From NCBI GenBank assembly GCA_030624355.1, contig JAUXKG010000152.1, positions 1-6,413 on the forward strand: a stretch of DNA of 6,413 nt. Reading direction: 5' to 3'. The stretch is from Acidobacteriota bacterium. Its GTDB lineage: Bacteria; Acidobacteriota; UBA6911; RPQK01; JADFOI01. A program made the translations under genes and the position numbers. Below the pieces are notes generated by a model. It saw nothing but the letters and a program-made list of their open reading frames with translations. It did not search any database and was not told the DNA's origin. Positions 1 through 5,909 of this stretch are shown in pieces (the stretch's first letter is position 1; every line of letters begins with the position of its first letter).

Positions 1-105
1 CTCTACGCCCGGCAGAAGAAGCTTCTCGATGATGCAGGTTTGTCGGAGACTGAAAAAGAGCAGGTGCTGTGGAAGACGGCGGCCAAACTTTTTGGCCTGA
101 GCTAA
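1..105 (+). CDS. C-terminal end of a probable amidohydrolase (Amidohydro_2-like), 5' truncated by the window
   Basis: Frame 1 is open from the window edge to a TAA stop, giving 34 residues that end WKTAAKLFGLS. A helix of the form 'LLDDAGLSETEKEQVL' followed by an A-x-x-LFGL ending is typical of the C-terminus of metal-dependent hydrolases of the Amidohydro_2 (TIM-barrel) family, where the usual form is 'ILGGNAARLFGL'. The catalytic part lies outside the window, so neither the metal ligands nor the substrate can be judged. The gene converges on the next amidohydrolase with only eight bases between the two stop codons, leaving no room for a terminator between them. Being a real reading frame is well supported; the family call rests on one short C-terminal motif and is tentative. 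Confidence 0.6.
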   Translation, partial: LYARQKKLLDDAGLSETEKEQVLWKTAAKLFGLS

Positions 106-113
106 CAGGCTGC

Positions 114-1811
114 TCACCGGTAGGCGACGATAAATCCGTAGTAGTTGTCGGAAGGCCTGCCTAGAAACCGTGGATCGGCCAGCGAGATCCGATAGGTCCC
201 GGGGGATCTCAAATGCAGGGCGTCGACGGTCGCTTCCAGCCTGGTGGGGCTGACCAGCACGGTTGGCAAGCGAATGTCGTTGAACAGGACCGTGGTGAAC
301 GAGTCGAAGCCCGCTCCGCTGACACTGATCTGGACCGTACTGCTGCCCTCAGAGGCCATCATGGGATCAATCTCCTGCAGCCTTGGGGGGACCACCGGAG
401 AGGCATCCTCCCCGTAGGGTCGGGTAAAGCCGATGGTGTAATCTGAATGGAAGCCGATGTCGACCCTCTTCCCTTCGATCAGAACCATCTCAATGTGTCT
501 TAACGCCTTCAAATCCTCCAGAGGATCCCCGTCAATGATTTGAAGGTCAGCCAGTTTGCCAGGCTCGATTGTTCCAAGATCTTTCAGTCGATAAAGTTCC
601 GCAGGGTTTTGGGTTGCGGCTTGTATCAACTTCATCCTGTCAATTCCACCTTCCTGCAGACTGATCATGTCGCGCCTCAGCGTTAGACCTGGGAGACAGG
701 AGATGATGGTATCGGTACCCAAGAGTAACTTTCCGCCGGCATCTGTGAATTCTTTGAAAAATCTTTTGTATTGGGTCTGGAAACTAACTCTTTCCGACAA
801 GGTCTTGGATTTGAGCTGATGATGTTTTCTAAGAATGGCCACCTTCGCCAACTGGGGAATGTATTGAAGTTGAGGAAGGCTGAGCAATTCGTAGTCTTCA
901 CTCTCATACAGCTCTTGGTGTTGTGAGACGCCGTCCAGAGATGGAGTGGGATTCAAAAACACCTTTTCTGTAACCAGCAAGTCGATAAGGCGCGGGAATG
1001 TCGAGGGATCCATCACCGAAAAGATGTCTTTGATGTCACCCCTTTTAAGTGCCTCCATCTTGGCGGTATCGCTCACGGTTCCGGGTACGATTCCCCAGCT
1101 ATGTATGATGCCATCCACTCCTGCATTAGCCGAGTCCATTGGGTTGGCAGAGTGCCCCACAATGGGAAGGCCTAAAGAGTGAGCTAATGTTGCGAGTGCC
1201 TCAAGATCTGTGTTGGTCCAGGTCTCATCTACTTTGATGACCGTCAGGCCTCTTTCCTTTTTCTTCCGAATGCGATGTTTGGCTTCGTCCAGGCTAACGG
1301 ACAGGAAGTGCGGTCTAGGAGAGGGTACGGGTCGAACCAAGTCTTTCCGGCGTATCGGTATTTCAGCACCCAGGCGCCGTCCAGAGGCGAAAATTCTCGG
1401 GGTTCGAATCTTGCCAAGCTCCCTGGCTCGCATCAAGGCCATCATCCACTCGTCGGAATCTCCCGTGTCCACAATACTGGTCACACCGTTGGCCAGTAGG
1501 AGCTCGCCATGCCATTCTCGAAAGTGGATGTGTCCATCGATGAAACCCGGAAGGATGGTTTTGCCTCCAGCGTCGATCACCTGGGCTTCCCTTGGCACCG
1601 AGATCTTGCCGACCTGTGAAATCTGATCAATTCTTCCCTGCTTGATCAGCAGCATCACATTTTCCACAGGAGGGCCGCCGGTTCCATCTATCAAGGTTCC
1701 TCCAGAAATGACCAGCAGATCGCTTTGGGATCGCAAAGGCGTCTCCAGAACAAACCATGACGCCAACAACCCGATGGCAAGAACCGGACAGGTTCTCATG
1801 GTGATCTGCAT
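114..1811 (-). CDS. Exported amidohydrolase (Amidohydro_1 type) with C-terminal IPT/TIG-like domain
   Basis: The predicted protein has 565 residues. Residues 1-30 look like a Sec signal peptide: basic start MQITMR, hydrophobic CPVLAIGLLASWFVL, likely cleavage near LRSQS. The mature part opens with the small beta-domain of amidohydrolases (LLVISGGTLIDGTG) and then LPGFIDGHIHF, giving metal ligands H94 and H96. Other ligands read as K193 (VIKVD, the usual carboxylated lysine), H220 (VGHS), H237 (IHSWG) and D367 (GTDT), so the enzyme looks catalytically competent. The barrel ends with GTIEPGKLADLQIIDGDPL. Residues about 472-565 are an added beta-sandwich resembling IPT/TIG (SGAGFDSFTTVLFND, then SPTRLEATV). 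It probably hydrolyses a C-N bond in a cyclic amide or dipeptide in the periplasm or outside the cell; the substrate cannot be read. I chose the ATG at 1811 because GAGGG lies six bases upstream; a GTG at 1841 in frame has no such support. It lies 61 bases downstream of yajQ on the same strand. Confidence 0.88.
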   Translation of the reverse strand: MQITMRTCPVLAIGLLASWFVLETPLRSQSDLLVISGGTLIDGTGGPPVENVMLLIKQGRIDQISQVGKISVPREAQVIDAGGKTILPGFIDGHIHFREWHGELLLANGVTSIVDTGDSDEWMMALMRARELGKIRTPRIFASGRRLGAEIPIRRKDLVRPVPSPRPHFLSVSLDEAKHRIRKKKERGLTVIKVDETWTNTDLEALATLAHSLGLPIVGHSANPMDSANAGVDGIIHSWGIVPGTVSDTAKMEALKRGDIKDIFSVMDPSTFPRLIDLLVTEKVFLNPTPSLDGVSQHQELYESEDYELLSLPQLQYIPQLAKVAILRKHHQLKSKTLSERVSFQTQYKRFFKEFTDAGGKLLLGTDTIISCLPGLTLRRDMISLQEGGIDRMKLIQAATQNPAELYRLKDLGTIEPGKLADLQIIDGDPLEDLKALRHIEMVLIEGKRVDIGFHSDYTIGFTRPYGEDASPVVPPRLQEIDPMMASEGSSTVQISVSGAGFDSFTTVLFNDIRLPTVLVSPTRLEATVDALHLRSPGTYRISLADPRFLGRPSDNYYGFIVAYR

Positions 1812-1817
1812 GATTTT

Positions 1818-1822
1818 CCCTC
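1818..1822 (-). promoter_or_regulatory. Ribosome binding site of the amidohydrolase
   Basis: GAGGG on the minus strand lies six bases before the ATG at 1811. It decides between that ATG, the in-frame GTG at 1841 and the ATG at 1799, neither of which has a purine-rich sequence at the right distance. Confidence 0.65.
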
Positions 1823-1872
1823 GCTGCTGCTGGGCGGTCACCCGGCAAGAGAGAACACGGACGATCGAACAG

Positions 1873-2355
1873 TTAATCCCGGTAGTTCTCGAATTGAAGC
1901 GGCATGTCGAAGTTGGCTTCCTTCAGCATGCCGATCACCTGCTGAAGTACATCCTTCTTCTTGCCGGAAATGCGAACCTGCTCTCCCTGGATGCTGGCCT
2001 GTACCTTGAGTTTCTCTCCCTTGATCATCTTGACAATCTTTCTGGCGAGGTCAGCCTCGATTCCCTGGCGGACCGTTACCAGCTGCCAGGTATCGTTGAC
2101 ATTGACTTGAGGGGAATCTACCTGCAGGCTGCGGACGTCGACCTTGCGAGTGGAAAGACGTCCCGTCAAGATGTCGAACATCTGTTTGACTTGAAACTCC
2201 TCCCGGGCACGCAGGGTCACCTTGTTCCCATCCAGTTCAAACTTGGCGTCGATTCCCTTGAAGTCAAAACGCGTGGTCAACTCACGATTGGCCTGGTCGA
2301 CAGCGTTCACAACTTCCTGCATATTGACCTTGGACACGATGTCAAATGACGGCAA
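1873..2355 (-). CDS. yajQ: YajQ-family (UPF0234) nucleotide-binding protein
   Basis: The protein has 160 residues when started at TTG 2355, matching the usual family length of about 160-163. It begins LPSFDIVSKVNMQEVVNAVD (first residue read as Met) and contains TRFDFKG, followed by a charged segment and a final FENYRD, all hallmarks of YajQ. The family has two ferredoxin-like alpha/beta domains in the cytoplasm. Members bind nucleotides or RNA, and some proteobacterial members bind cyclic di-GMP; the role here is not known. The start is set by AAAGGAG five bases before the TTG. An upstream in-frame TTG at 2424 would add 23 residues that the family lacks and has no such site. The gene is divergent from the OsmC-family gene and heads a possible two-gene unit with the amidohydrolase downstream. 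Confidence 0.93.
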   Translation of the reverse strand: MPSFDIVSKVNMQEVVNAVDQANRELTTRFDFKGIDAKFELDGNKVTLRAREEFQVKQMFDILTGRLSTRKVDVRSLQVDSPQVNVNDTWQLVTVRQGIEADLARKIVKMIKGEKLKVQASIQGEQVRISGKKKDVLQQVIGMLKEANFDMPLQFENYRD

Positions 2356-2360
2356 GCTAT

Positions 2361-2367
2361 CTCCTTT
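2361..2367 (-). promoter_or_regulatory. Ribosome binding site fixing the TTG start of yajQ
   Basis: AAAGGAG on the minus strand lies five bases before TTG at 2355. No ATG or GTG sits at a suitable distance, so the site supports the rare start codon and excludes the longer reading frame that begins at 2424. Confidence 0.8.
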
Positions 2368-2584
2368 CCATGGGATTGCGACTACCAGGTTATCATGGGC
2401 GCTTATATTCGGGCTAGGTTCCAAAGCAGGCCTCTGCTGTGCGGTAAGAGAGGCTCATTCTCTTTTCCTGTGGGTGATCGACATTCGATTACTCTTGTGT
2501 GAGAATCAGAGCCGCCGGATTCTTCCTGTGTGGCCGAAGAGATCCCTTGAAAACAAGGAAGGCCTAGGATTCAGTCAGAAAAAT

Positions 2585-2591
2585 AAGGAGG
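2585..2591 (+). promoter_or_regulatory. Ribosome binding site of the OsmC-family gene
   Basis: AAGGAGG, a full match to the anti-Shine-Dalgarno core, ends nine bases before ATG 2601. It supports this start and suggests efficient translation. Confidence 0.8.
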
Positions 2592-2600
2592 TTAATCGAG

Positions 2601-3167
2601 ATGCCAGAAGAAACCAAACAGCCTGTCAATGGAGTCGACGTGGCCCAGTTGTTCGAAACGATAGATGCCATTAAGGAGAAGCCCGATGTGGCGAAATTCA
2701 ATTTTCGCATCAACAATAAGTGGATCAACGGCGGGCAGAATCGAACGACCATCAAAGATTTTTACGGTGCTTGTGAGGCGCATCCTCACAGTGAAGCATT
2801 TGTGCTGGACGCCGACGAACCGCCAGTTCTTCTGGGAGCAGATCAGGGAGCCAATCCTGTGGAGTTTGCCCTGCATGCTTTGGCAGCCTGTTTGACCACC
2901 ACTCTCATTTATCATGCGGCTGCCCAGGGAATCAAAATCGACTCCCTGGAGTCGACGCTGGAGGGCGATCTTGACCTGCACGGCTTTCTGGGATTGTCCG
3001 ACAGTGTACGAAATGGCTATGAGGGCATCCAGGTGACCTTCAAGGTCGAGGGAGACGCCACCGAAGAGCAGCTTGAGGAGCTCTGCCAACTGGCTCAACA
3101 GCGCTCACCGGTGTTTGACATCGTGTCCAATCCCGTTCCGGTCTCCGTTCGATTGGAGGGGGAATAG
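2601..3167 (+). CDS. OsmC-family protein (possible thiol peroxidase), long N-terminal form
   Basis: The protein has 188 residues. The OsmC signature is at residues 85-105: NPVEFALHALAACLTTTLIY, with E88 and the candidate peroxidatic cysteine C97. A second cysteine, C162 (ELCQLAQQRSPVFDIVSN), lies at the usual place of the resolving cysteine in Ohr/OsmC enzymes, and R48 is a candidate for the active-site arginine. OsmC/Ohr proteins reduce organic hydroperoxides as cytoplasmic dimers; whether this member does so is inferred. About 45 residues precede the core (NGVDVAQLFETIDAIKEKPDVAKF), longer than the roughly 140-residue classic OsmC, but this layout recurs in a known long subfamily. The gene stands alone on the plus strand, divergent from yajQ. 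It converges on the ornithine cyclodeaminase-like gene across 77 bases in which I see no clear terminator hairpin. Confidence 0.92.
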   Translation: MPEETKQPVNGVDVAQLFETIDAIKEKPDVAKFNFRINNKWINGGQNRTTIKDFYGACEAHPHSEAFVLDADEPPVLLGADQGANPVEFALHALAACLTTTLIYHAAAQGIKIDSLESTLEGDLDLHGFLGLSDSVRNGYEGIQVTFKVEGDATEEQLEELCQLAQQRSPVFDIVSNPVPVSVRLEGE

Positions 3168-3244
3168 ACCTGTAGTACTCCGGCAGACGGTGAAGAGGCT
3201 GCAGAAACAGAGTCGATGAAGGTAGGGGTGGTGACGCGCGCGGG

Positions 3245-4345
3245 TCAATATCGAAGCAGATCTTCGATGGCTACCTGCTGTCCCACCCCTCCGGTGCGAG
3301 CCAGTTCCAGAATCCTGGCTCCGGTACTGGAGAACTGGTGAGCGACTCCACGGCTCAGGAACAGCGTAATGTCCGAATCCTTCCGGCGCCCCGGTTTGGC
3401 CCCGATCACCAGGTCCTCCAGACTCACCACCCGTTCCCAGTAACTGCGATCGTGCCACCAGTCCCGCCGGACTTCGAGTCCCGGGACGTAGTCGTCCAGG
3501 CCCTCCGAGACGTGAGACCAACCTCCCATGGAGAAAAACTCCACCGGCGCCTTCAGAGGAGTCCGCAAGTTGGCCGAGATCACATCACAGCCGTCCATCA
3601 CCTTGCCGCTCACCTCCAACTCCTTCAAAACGGACACATGGATGCCCGGCTTCAGCCATTCCGGCTGAATCACCGGGTCCACGGAATTGGTGGCCGCTGC
3701 CACGATGTCCACATCTCGGACAGCTTCCTCGGCCCTCGAGACCGCCCTCACCGGGATGTCCAGTACCTGACTCATCTCCTGGCTGAAGTGCAGGCGGTTG
3801 GCTTCGGTGGGACTGTACACTTTGACTTCTTCAATAGGGCGTACGCAACAGAATGCCCGGAGTTGTGACGTGGCCTGCCATCCAGTTCCCAGCAGACCTA
3901 CTGTCCTGGCATCGGCACGAGCCAGATACTTGACTCCGAGGCCGTTGGTGGCGGCCACCCGAGTCTTGTCCAGGTAACGGTCCGGCATGAGTGCAACCGG
4001 CATCCCGGTGGCATTTTCGAATAGCAGAATGAAGCCCGTGAGAGGTTTCCCCTCGAAGTCCGTGGTCTTGACCTTCCTCTTGCTGGAGGCCACCGGCACC
4101 CATTTGAAGATTTCAGAGTTGATGCGGATGGCGGAAACTCCGGTGGCGGCAACACATCCCATGGAGGTGCGAAGAACATAGTGAACGGGGCTGTTTTCGC
4201 TTTCTCCCTGCTGGGCATACATGTTGCACCAGGGGGTGTTGACGGCCTCCCCCAGGGCATTGGCACGAAACGATTCCTCCATGGCCTCAAGGCACACTTC
4301 CATGGTCAGGATCTTTTCCACATCGCTATTGGTGAGAACCAGCAT
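3245..4345 (-). CDS. Ornithine cyclodeaminase/mu-crystallin family protein
   Basis: The protein has 366 residues when started at ATG 4345. It opens MLVLTNSDVEKILTMEVCLEAMEESF, the standard N-terminus of this family. The NAD(P)-binding Rossmann motif is GLLGTGWQA (residues 150-158; G153, G155, A158), preceded by KTRVAATNGLGVKYLA, in which R129 matches the substrate-carboxylate-binding arginine. Near the end, PGRRKDSDITLFLSRGVA is the conserved C-terminal strand block. Relatives are ornithine cyclodeaminase, alanine dehydrogenase of the archaeal type and ketimine reductases, so an amino-acid or imine substrate is likely, but which one cannot be told. Two points are odd. The lysine usual in the first domain reads as R74 (SAIRIN), and the stretch after the Rossmann domain (about 267-320) is longer than usual and rich in Trp and acidic residues. 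I chose 4345 over the ATG at 4360 because GGAGG lies eight bases upstream. The Nramp-like gene lies 158 bases upstream on the same strand. Confidence 0.87.
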   Translation of the reverse strand: MLVLTNSDVEKILTMEVCLEAMEESFRANALGEAVNTPWCNMYAQQGESENSPVHYVLRTSMGCVAATGVSAIRINSEIFKWVPVASSKRKVKTTDFEGKPLTGFILLFENATGMPVALMPDRYLDKTRVAATNGLGVKYLARADARTVGLLGTGWQATSQLRAFCCVRPIEEVKVYSPTEANRLHFSQEMSQVLDIPVRAVSRAEEAVRDVDIVAAATNSVDPVIQPEWLKPGIHVSVLKELEVSGKVMDGCDVISANLRTPLKAPVEFFSMGGWSHVSEGLDDYVPGLEVRRDWWHDRSYWERVVSLEDLVIGAKPGRRKDSDITLFLSRGVAHQFSSTGARILELARTGGVGQQVAIEDLLRY

Positions 4346-4353
4346 GAAGACTT

Positions 4354-4358
4354 CCTCC
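4354..4358 (-). promoter_or_regulatory. Ribosome binding site of the ornithine cyclodeaminase-like gene
   Basis: GGAGG on the minus strand lies eight bases before ATG 4345. It overlaps the alternative ATG at 4360 (bases 4358-4360), whose only upstream purine run directly abuts it. The shorter start also matches the family N-terminus. Confidence 0.7.
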
Positions 4359-4404
4359 ATTCCTTTCGGCTGCCAACCGGATCGGTCTGGATGCAGTTGA
4401 GCAA

Positions 4405-4433
4405 ATGATGATCATCCTTCCCGGGAGAGTCAA
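4405..4433 (-). promoter_or_regulatory. Candidate sigma70-type promoter for the ornithine cyclodeaminase-like gene
   Basis: On the minus strand a TTGACT -35 box (4428-4433, five of six consensus bases) is followed after 17 bases by CATCAT (4405-4410, four of six). Transcription would start near 4398, leaving a leader of about 50 bases before ATG 4345. It lies in the 158-base gap after the Nramp-like gene, so the downstream gene may be expressed on its own. The assignment rests on consensus matching alone. Confidence 0.35.
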
Positions 4434-4503
4434 GATAGGACAAGTGGAGGGATTCGGATCCAGAATCTTTTGGATGGCAAAGTGTTCGGGTGGGCGGCAG
4501 GTT

Positions 4504-5832
4504 TCATCCCGTTAGCGAGTTCCAGAACTCCCCGGCATGGACGTAAGTAAAATAGAGAGCCAATAGGACCAGTGTGCCCATGACCAAATTGGTAAACCAG
4601 CCGTTTCGGTGCTCCCCCATGAGGCTCTTTCGGTTGGTGATGATCAGCAGGGAGGTGGCCAGCAGCGGGATCATCACCACCTGAATGGCCATTACGGTCA
4701 GGACTAGCCAAACGGGCCGCACATTGGTCAAGAAGATGTAGAGGGGCGAAAAACACCAAAAGGTGACCGCGGCCCGGAACAGCGGGTCCAACTTGACCGC
4801 CTGGTCACCCACCCGCTTCTCTCGGCTTTGTTTGAAGTAGGGAACGAAGGTGCGACAGATGTCAGTAAGGATCAGACCATAGCCGGTAGACCCGCCTACC
4901 AAGCTGGAAAAGCTGGCCCCCCACAGACCCAGAGCGAAAACGATCAGACCCAGTCTCCCCTGTTGGTTATAGAAGACGCGTGCCATATCCTCAGTTTCTT
5001 CCACGTCGACTCCCAGGGGATGGATGGTTCCGGCGGCCGCGATCTGGAGCAATGCGGCCATGACGAACATGCAGACGATTCCAAAGACCAGATCAACTCG
5101 TTGCCGTTTGAGATAGGAAAGGTCGGTCCACCCCTTTTCCCGAATGAAGTAGGTGTAGCTCACATTGTGAAGGGCTCCCGCCTCGGTGCCGATGAGGGCC
5201 ATGACAATGAGAACGGCACTGTAAAGGCCTTGGGCCTGGGGCAGGCTGGGTACGAATGTTCCTGCCAGGATGCCGACCGGATCGGGATCGGAAAGCAGGG
5301 CCGCCACCACCAGCGAGACTCCCATGAACACCACCAGTGCTTTGCAGAAAGTTTCGATGACGGGATAGCCACCCCAGAACATCATGGTAAACCCCGCCAG
5401 CGTGAAGAGCGTTGCCCAGATGGCGCTGCTCCAGACAGTGGGAAGGGGAAGGAGGAGGTCTACGGCACTCCCCGTCATGACAATCACCACCATGTTGCTG
5501 AAGTGCCGGGTCACGATGACAAGGATCAGAACCGCCCACACCACTCCTTTGCCCAGGCGGCCGTAGCCGGTGAGCAGGCTCTCTCCGGTGACCAGAACGT
5601 ACTTGGCCGCCGTATTGACCCACACGAAGCGGCAGATGAAAACCAGGATCAGTGTCCAAATGAGACTGTAACGATAGCCGGCTCCGGCGGTTGTGTTGGC
5701 CACGATATCGCCGGTTCCCAGAACCGCCATGGTGAAGACAAATCCGGGGCCAATGGAGCTCAGTGAGATCGAAATCCACGACTCTTCGCCAGCCTTCGAA
5801 CTCTGATGAGACCCTGAAAGCGGATGGTTCAT
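4504..5832 (-). CDS. Nramp-superfamily membrane transporter with altered metal-site motifs
   Basis: The protein has 442 residues and about 11 membrane segments, roughly at 28-50, 56-77, 96-120, 134-154, 158-180, 204-228, 247-269, 293-324, 352-369, 373-397 and 412-432. This agrees with the LeuT-fold Nramp family. TM1 begins with the family's GPGF (residues 28-31) and continues to TAGAGY, and VTGESLLTGYG follows TM2, as in MntH. The metal site differs: the TM1 DPGN motif reads G39-T40-G41-D42, and the TM6 MPHN motif reads A220-L221-H222-N223 with E217 just before. The metal-coordinating Met is therefore gone and the usual Asp is displaced. Canonical members import Mn2+ or Fe2+ with protons; some Nramp-related proteins lacking the Met carry Mg2+. 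The substrate here is uncertain. ATG 5832 has AAGG six bases upstream. The ricin-type gene lies 77 bases upstream on the same strand. Confidence 0.87.
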   Translation of the reverse strand: MNHPLSGSHQSSKAGEESWISISLSSIGPGFVFTMAVLGTGDIVANTTAGAGYRYSLIWTLILVFICRFVWVNTAAKYVLVTGESLLTGYGRLGKGVVWAVLILVIVTRHFSNMVVIVMTGSAVDLLLPLPTVWSSAIWATLFTLAGFTMMFWGGYPVIETFCKALVVFMGVSLVVAALLSDPDPVGILAGTFVPSLPQAQGLYSAVLIVMALIGTEAGALHNVSYTYFIREKGWTDLSYLKRQRVDLVFGIVCMFVMAALLQIAAAGTIHPLGVDVEETEDMARVFYNQQGRLGLIVFALGLWGASFSSLVGGSTGYGLILTDICRTFVPYFKQSREKRVGDQAVKLDPLFRAAVTFWCFSPLYIFLTNVRPVWLVLTVMAIQVVMIPLLATSLLIITNRKSLMGEHRNGWFTNLVMGTLVLLALYFTYVHAGEFWNSLTG

Positions 5833-5838
5833 GAGGGA

Positions 5839-5842
5839 CCTT
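5839..5842 (-). promoter_or_regulatory. Ribosome binding site of the Nramp-like gene
   Basis: AAGG (within GAAGGT) on the minus strand ends six bases before ATG 5832. It is weaker than the other sites in the window. The overlapping small inverted repeat ACCT-TC-AGGT (5838-5847) could partly mask it, but is too short to weigh much. Confidence 0.5.
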
Positions 5843-5909
5843 CAGGTGACCCTATAGGATTTGGTGTTGAAGAGATCACCCACAACCCCCATCAGCAAAC
5901 ATCATCGTA

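Larger units (their letters stand above)
2356..2600. other. Divergent intergenic region between yajQ and the OsmC-family gene
   Basis: Promoters for both divergent genes should lie in these 245 bases. I found no convincing -35/-10 pair for either one; a TATAAG-like element on the minus strand (about 2402-2407) and a TTGAAA on the plus strand (2547-2552) lack good partners. Two short inverted repeats with five-base arms and four-base loops are present: AGCAG-GCCT-CTGCT at 2425-2438 and CCTTG-AAAA-CAAGG at 2545-2558. The second lies 42 bases before the OsmC-family start and could be an operator or leader hairpin. Repeats of this size can occur by chance, so the role is open. Confidence 0.4.

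Noticed and set aside
1642..2349. A 235-codon plus-strand open frame spanning the amidohydrolase start and yajQ
   Set aside because: It is antisense to two well-supported genes, crosses their boundary, and shows no family motif.
2461..2533. Similar stretches around TCTTTTCCTGTGG and TCTTCCTGTGTGG, about 60 bases apart
   Set aside because: The match is short and imperfect and needs shifting to align, so a real direct repeat is not supported.
2592..3098. A 168-codon minus-strand open frame opposite the OsmC-family gene
   Set aside because: The plus strand carries the OsmC signature with a strong ribosome binding site; this frame is its shadow.
3168..3244. Possible terminator between the convergent OsmC-family and ornithine cyclodeaminase-like genes
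   Set aside because: No GC-rich hairpin with a T-run could be found on either strand.
3338..3868. A 176-codon plus-strand open frame opposite the ornithine cyclodeaminase-like gene
   Set aside because: Low-complexity His/Arg/Pro-rich product, no ribosome binding site support, and antisense to a recognised family.
4828..5766. A 312-codon plus-strand open frame opposite the Nramp-like gene
   Set aside because: Its product is a hydrophilic, His/Asp/Gln-rich string with no recognisable fold, as expected from the antisense of hydrophobic membrane codons, and the minus-strand frame clearly encodes a transporter.
5845..5880. GGTGA and TCACC arms, and the palindrome CCTATAGG, between the ricin-type and Nramp-like genes as a possible terminator
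   Set aside because: The stem is five base pairs with a 26-base loop and no T-tract follows; the palindrome alone is too short.
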